Source: Hydractinia symbiolongicarpus
Lineage: Eukaryota; Cnidaria; Hydrozoa; Anthoathecata; Hydractiniidae
Direction of reading: 5' to 3'
Assembly: GCF_029227915.1 (NCBI RefSeq)
Contig: NC_079879.1
Location: 3,224,001 to 3,288,000, forward strand
DNA length: 64,000 nt
The number at the start of each line of letters is the position of its first letter. Position 1 is the stretch's first letter. Below are positions 58,538 to 64,000 of this stretch, piece by piece. The translations under genes were made by a program, and so were the position numbers. Below the pieces are notes generated by a model. The model was not told the DNA's origin. It searched no databases and saw nothing but the letters and a program-made list of their open reading frames with translations.

Positions 58538-61500
58538 GATCGGAGTTAGAATAGAATAAAAAACTCAATATTTACAAATCGGCAAAGTTTGACAATTTTT
58601 GTTACATTTTTTTTTTGTTCCACAAATTTACTTGCTTCGGGTTAAAAGTGAATACATTGAAAGCAAGCAAGTTAGTGACGTCATACATGGCTAATTTGAT
58701 TAAAATTTAAAGTTGCGCAGAGCCAATTAAAATTTCTCTCAAAGACAATACATTTCCAGCTACCGGTTATATGGTAGTGAGCTGGTTGGTCTGTGCACGC
58801 TTCTTTTAGGAGAATGTTCTCACCAGGCTGGTGATTTTTCTAAACCTATTGTTTTTAACCCGAACTCCCAGCCTAATATTGTTATAAAAAAGCGCGCAAT
58901 GCGTTTTTCACAACATAGATGCTTCAGCACGCCGATATTGTCTCCACTATTATCTATTATTTTGCTGAGTTAGTCAGAAAGAGAAAACGAGCTGAAGATG
59001 TCTGTACGACTGCCTCCTGAGACATGCTTTTTATGATGAAGATATAATCAATTTTTTTATGAAAGTCGTTTTATTTTGCATTGTTTAATTTTATTGTCCT
59101 CAGCCCGCCTCTACTAAATTTAATTTTTGCTTATCAATTCAATTACCTTATGCAGTGTAGTGTAATTTAGGAACATGTGTCTTGCAAGAAAATACAACGC
59201 ACGCCAAATTCCATCTTCAAGTTTCATCCATCAACACCCACCCTCTTAATTTTACCGTCAATGTCTTAACAGCGGTCAGTGCTTATCCAAGGTCAGTTAT
59301 TAGATTTTATTAAAGTCACCAAGCAGCATAATAGAAGTTCTTATTCTATTAATTACACATGCAAGTAAATCTATTTGTGCTTCTTGTTGCAAACGATTGA
59401 TCGCACGAACAATTGTAAGGTCTTTTGTGAAGAATTGTTTTTTAACGAGTATAGTAATTATTGACATATGAGGTAGCCTTTAATTGAACTTGCTCATATC
59501 ATAGAGACTGACTATTATTTATTTATTTTCACCAATTGAACTTTCCAGGAATTTTCGTGCAGACAAATTTTTAAATAAAATTCGCGAAAATTAATCAACT
59601 TAATGTATACACCATTTTCACGTCAGGATCACTCTGAAATGAATCTCTGAAGGATATTAACAAATGACTACCTAGTTGTTAAAAAAATATTTTGCTGGAT
59701 ACGATGACGTGGTAGCATAATTGATATTCTCAGTTTTGTCTATGAACTGTATATATGGTGCGAAGTTTAATTTATGATAAAAGCAGAAACACGCGATATA
59801 AAAATTATTTAAGTTATATGGTTTTTTCCCCGCCCATGTTTCGTTCCGTTTTATGTCCTCACGACTTCATTTGATAATTACCCAAACATAAAAATGCAAA
59901 GAAACTTTTTAATCTCGACGCTCGTTCAGTTAGCTCGTTGGCACAAATTATGCTTGGCCAGTTATTACTAAACGTATTTCCCGTGTAAAAATAAATGATG
60001 TAGCTAATTACATCGTGAAGTTACAGCGAAACTGCATCAAAAGTATGGAAATCTTTGACTCTTCGAGTCTACAAACTGAAAATCATTTGTGTTTATATTC
60101 ACAGCAACTTTAGGTATTCATGTTTATTCAATCACAAGAAAAGTAAAGGAACTGAGAAATAACCACATTCTATATTATGTGAATAATACTAGAAGATATT
60201 ATTTTATTTCATAATAATGTACATTTTGAAAAAAATATATAAATGAGCATGATTTGACATGCAGATAATGTTCATGTCATGCCTCTATCCCAAAGTTCTT
60301 TGTAAGAGTTCCTACAACATTTTCTTTAAAGCTCCTTCTTTATATTAGAAGCAGTTATTAGAGAAGATGAATTTCACTGCGAAGCCTCAAATATAAAAAG
60401 CAATCAAAATTAAAAAAAAAATTGTTTCTATATCATCAAAGCTTTCTAAAAATTTTCTGTCCTGGCCCTTAAAACCATGTACAAAAAAAATTGTGTGTCA
60501 CAAAAAGTAAAAAGAAAACAAAAACAATAACTTCAAAAATATTTACATATATTTGCGTATTCTAAAAAAAATATAGAATACAGGTCCCAAGAAAATACTT
60601 AAAACATTAAAGAAAATATAGTATGCTATATTGACATAAAGATAAACACAAAGATCACTAGTTAATAGCAAAAACATGCTTGTAAGGACATGAAAAATGA
60701 GTGTAAACCAACAATTCAAAAAAGGACCATGAGAAAGGTCACCACATATTTAAAATTTATAATTTTAGAAGATTTTAGGAGAAAACTCTAAGACTAAAAA
60801 CTATTTGATATTTTAGGAGAATTTGCCAAAATGTAAGGACCAAATTAAAGTATATACTAATAATCAAGTTTTTTATATTTTTGAATGCCTGTTGAGTTTA
60901 AATGCTGTTAATTTCAAATTGCAGTAACTATGTAAATATAATTTATCAGTCCTGTTGCGAAATAAACATGCTCATTTTTTTTGCCACATAAAATGGAATA
61001 ACAAAAAGTTACTTAGAAAAAAAAATAAATGTCCCTTGTGACCACCTTGAGGTGTGGCCATCTTGATAAGGTCTTGCAATTGATGATGATAATGTTGACT
61101 TTTTCAGATGCCTCGAAACAGCTTCTCTCTAAATAGTTTCCATAATGTAAGCCTACGTTGTATAAAATTTAATTATTAAATTTCGTTATACACAAGCTCT
61201 GGGTTGTTATTTATCAGAATTAAACTTGAAAAAAAATAATGCATGTAAAATTTCGACCTTTGTACCAAAAAATAACATTATATAAATTATTATATCTTAC
61301 AAATTATAAGGTCTATGACACAAGTAAATATATATAAAACAAAAACTTAATAAAGCCAACCAGTGTTAACAAATAGCACATGTTTTTTTCCAAAAATTTA
61401 TATATGTATACACAAACACTTTTTTGTCCTCAGTTTGGTTATAGATATATTATATTGTTTTAAATAAGAAAAAAAAGATGTTGAAGCATCAATTTTATCA

Positions 61501-61836
61501 CTTTAGAAGAGCCTATATACATAAATGATCTGTTATGGTCAATGTACCATTTCCTTTCAATTTACCATGCTAATTGTACCAAAGTGTGACTTAGACAGCC
61601 CGGTTTTTATTAAAAACTTCATGACACAACACATTTTATTGAAAAATCTCCAAAGCTCTATGTGTGCTATTAGCAGATGAAAACAAGGTTCTTCATGACA
61701 GCTGGTACCACCTTTCTTATTTAGCCATCCCTTTAGAAGTAAAAGTATATATGATGATATACAATTCAAATATTATTACAATTTATTTGTTTATTCACCT
61801 GTCTTGTTGAAACTCTGAACACATAAAGATACAAAT
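58538..61836. other. Intergenic DNA, no recognised gene
   Basis: Very AT-rich. It includes the likely 3' flank of the SH2-C1 gene on its right side. Open frames here are short and without domains. No feature supported. Confidence 0.55.
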
Positions 61837-63213
61837 TTATTTATCAAATATTTTTACAAGAATTGATTTCGGATAAATATCTTTTTTATCTTTTATTTTC
61901 CAATTCTCTGGAACAAGTGGTGCGCCACATTCATGAACATTGTCAGTATTTGGAAGTACAATAATTTTATAACTTCCTGGTCTAACGTAACATTCTAAAA
62001 CTGTTTGTGCAAAAAGTTCTGTAGCAGTGCTAGGGTCTGTAAATTTGTAAGACCAGTTTTCATTTTTCATATCTTGCACGGTGTATGCAAGTGATGGTGC
62101 CACAACTAAATCAAAATCTTGCTCACTTTCAAGAGGCACAAAGCATTTCTTTAACATGTCTATTATAATGTGAGGTTTAATTGCAAAATACACCACGTCC
62201 CAATCCTTAATCTTCCGTTTTAGTGTGTCTTGCTGCTGAGAAAATTGAAACCTTGTCCATTGTTTTAAACTGTTACATGTAACCATTGCACCTTGTTCGT
62301 TCATATTAATGCATTGGTCACAAAAACATCTTGTTAACGTATTTTTCATATCAACATATGTATCTCTTATGTTAAAAGCTGACAAAAATTTGGAACATTG
62401 CCTAAAATACGCACATTGTGCTTCAAATTGACTAACTTGCTTTATGATTGCGTAAGAGGAGCTAGGGCTTTCACTACCAGTATTTCCTTGATCAGACTTT
62501 AAACTACGCTTTTTTGAAAATCTTGTACCCTCTTTAGAAAAAGAGATCTTAGGACCCATTATTACTTTTGAGCAAGGTAATGGGGCTAGATCTTTGCAGT
62601 TCTTGTGAACATTTATTCCACAATCTTCACATTTGTATCCTTGATTAAATAAACCCCATAAAAATTGTCCACATTCATCACACCATTTTGGATGTTTGTA
62701 ATTATGACTTTTAAACAAATGTGGCTTGCTATATTTTTCTTTCTTACTAAAATTTCCATTTGATTGACTACGCTTAATATCTTGAAAAAGACCTAACACA
62801 TCCGTCATTAGTTCTAATACTGATTTGAAGTCTTTTTCACTGGAATCTGTTTTAAAAGTATTACTTATTGGATTGTATATAAGTTTAACATGTCGAATTT
62901 CTCCATCATGGTTAAACGCCAATGTATACTCATGTAAACCAGTAGTAGAAAAACTCTCTCTTACAATGTATCTGCCAGATTTACCTTCTAAAAGTCTCTT
63001 TTCTTCTTCCTTGGATATACGACCATGATATTCCTCTCCAAGATATTCTGGTTTACCAGGTGGAGAGATAGTACAAGCAACTTTTATTGGTTCCGGGATG
63101 GCACTCTCTATCAATCTTTTTAACATCTTACTTTGCCAATCAGTTTTTTCGCTATCTGGCGAATCATCAATAAGAGAATTGCCATTTAACTTACTTTCCT
63201 TTTTTGAAGACAT
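61837..63213 (-). CDS. SH2-C1 protein with uncharacterised C-terminal domain, intronless
   Basis: A single uninterrupted 458-codon ORF from ATG to TAA. An SH2 domain (about 60-145) opens EEYHGRISKEEEKRLLEG and has the phosphotyrosine-binding Arg in RYIVRES (Arg85). A C1 zinc domain (about 170-214) has the complete His/Cys pattern (H170, C178, C181, C195, C198, H203, C206, C214) and the segment FLWGLFNQGYKCEDCG. This order and wording match chimaerins, but no RhoGAP domain follows. Instead residues 252-458 form another domain with Cys-rich start (TRCFCDQCINM), DWDVVYFAIKPHIIIDMLKK, APSLAYTV and YVRPGSYKI. That pattern loosely recalls the ADP-ribosyltransferase-like module found after neuralized repeats in some invertebrate proteins, without its catalytic HG pair (inference). 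A retrogene or single-exon origin is possible. Confidence 0.85.
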   Translation of the reverse strand: MSSKKESKLNGNSLIDDSPDSEKTDWQSKMLKRLIESAIPEPIKVACTISPPGKPEYLGEEYHGRISKEEEKRLLEGKSGRYIVRESFSTTGLHEYTLAFNHDGEIRHVKLIYNPISNTFKTDSSEKDFKSVLELMTDVLGLFQDIKRSQSNGNFSKKEKYSKPHLFKSHNYKHPKWCDECGQFLWGLFNQGYKCEDCGINVHKNCKDLAPLPCSKVIMGPKISFSKEGTRFSKKRSLKSDQGNTGSESPSSSYAIIKQVSQFEAQCAYFRQCSKFLSAFNIRDTYVDMKNTLTRCFCDQCINMNEQGAMVTCNSLKQWTRFQFSQQQDTLKRKIKDWDVVYFAIKPHIIIDMLKKCFVPLESEQDFDLVVAPSLAYTVQDMKNENWSYKFTDPSTATELFAQTVLECYVRPGSYKIIVLPNTDNVHECGAPLVPENWKIKDKKDIYPKSILVKIFDK

Positions 63214-64000
63214 CTTTTCTTTCTTGGTTTGGCAATGAAAAGTTTTGCCAGCGTAAAAGCCTGGAGACAGCAGGGTTAAAACTTTTCTTCAAAATCGCAG
63301 GTCAAACGGTATGTAGTTAACCACAGGCAAAAATCAAGTCGCTACGCTACCATCATATTTTTCTCTTTCTATGTACTGTCCTTTTCGTGTCGACCTTTAT
63401 CTGCCGCAAAAAAAAATAGAATAACAAACGACAATCCGGGGGTTAAAGAGTACAAAGTTCATAAGGGAAGAATCAGAGATAGTTTCGGTAAAAAAGCAAT
63501 ATTCTTCCAAGATAAAAGCCATAACCTTAATTTATAATTGTTTAAGAAGAGGAAATAATTATTGTCGCAAATAAATGCAACAATAAATCAACAGGAATAA
63601 AACACTGTGTTCATGAACTAAAAAAATAGAGGTCCCGCATCATTGGAACAAAAAAACCCTTTCCCGCCACAGAAGCCTACGGAAATTTATAATGGTCTTA
63701 CTTACCATACAAAAATTTAAATGATAGTAAATGAGTATATTATAAGCTGTGTACCCAAAATAATTCGAAATTAATTTTACAAAAGTAGCAATGTGCAAAA
63801 ATATAAACAAAGTATAGCTAAAGCTAGCTACCTGGATAGTAGCTAGCTAAATAAAGCGATAATAAAGGTGTCGTTATAGATAAATTATCACCATGTACAT
63901 TAAGCAGGTAAATGTAAATTATATCAGTCCTTTCTAAACCTTTCCTCATTTTAATTTCGCTATTTTTATCTAAGAAATTCATTCTAGTAATGAATACATT
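63214..64000. other. Upstream of the SH2-C1 gene
   Basis: AT-rich sequence presumed to hold the promoter and 5' UTR of the minus-strand SH2-C1 gene. No element identified. Confidence 0.5.

Overview
The window is nuclear DNA of an early-branching animal, most likely a cnidarian and perhaps a hydrozoan. The evidence is animal-only genes (Hippo kinase LATS, an amyloid-precursor-like protein, a SUEL lectin receptor), short exons with GT-AG introns, AT-rich non-coding DNA, many small inverted-repeat transposons, and an endogenous virus-like locus that to my recollection belongs to a type found in cnidarian assemblies. The species cannot be fixed from sequence alone.

Layout, left to right. 439-1097 (+) is the last exon of a type II DnaJ (DNAJB) co-chaperone. 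4942-11187 (+) is a four-exon single-pass receptor with one SUEL lectin domain. Convergent with it, 21542-12053 (-) is a 14-exon CHAF1B (CAF-1 p60) gene whose introns hold several non-autonomous DNA transposons. About 23812-27320 is a degenerate pogo-type transposon (-) whose transposase is split by a 1.8 kb copy of part of the nearby LATS gene; that copy itself carries a tRNA-derived SINE. 37563-29791 (-) is a complete three-exon LATS/Warts kinase gene.

About 43.4-51.3 kb is GC-richer, intronless and gene-dense. It is a decayed, integrated DNA-virus-like element with an A32-like packaging ATPase, a double-jelly-roll-type major capsid protein, a BRO-N protein, a zinc-ribbon-like protein, small membrane proteins and a coiled-coil/membrane protein. 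Many genes carry frameshifts or stops. No polymerase, integrase or protease is visible. In its middle lie a set of inverted repeats and an ~815 bp, almost perfect (GAT)n tract in frame with one of the viral ORFs.

53376-57181 (+) is a short APP-like gene with the growth-factor-like and E2 regions but no visible copper-binding, transmembrane or cytoplasmic part. It is surrounded by, and contains, repeats, including an element with an internal 128 bp tandem array. 63213-61837 (-) is an intronless gene joining a chimaerin-like SH2-C1 module to a different C-terminal domain. The host genes are unrelated neighbours with no sign of operons. The viral block is the only region whose genes clearly belong to one system (packaging and capsid formation). 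All exon models come from splice signals, reading phase and family resemblance, without transcript data.
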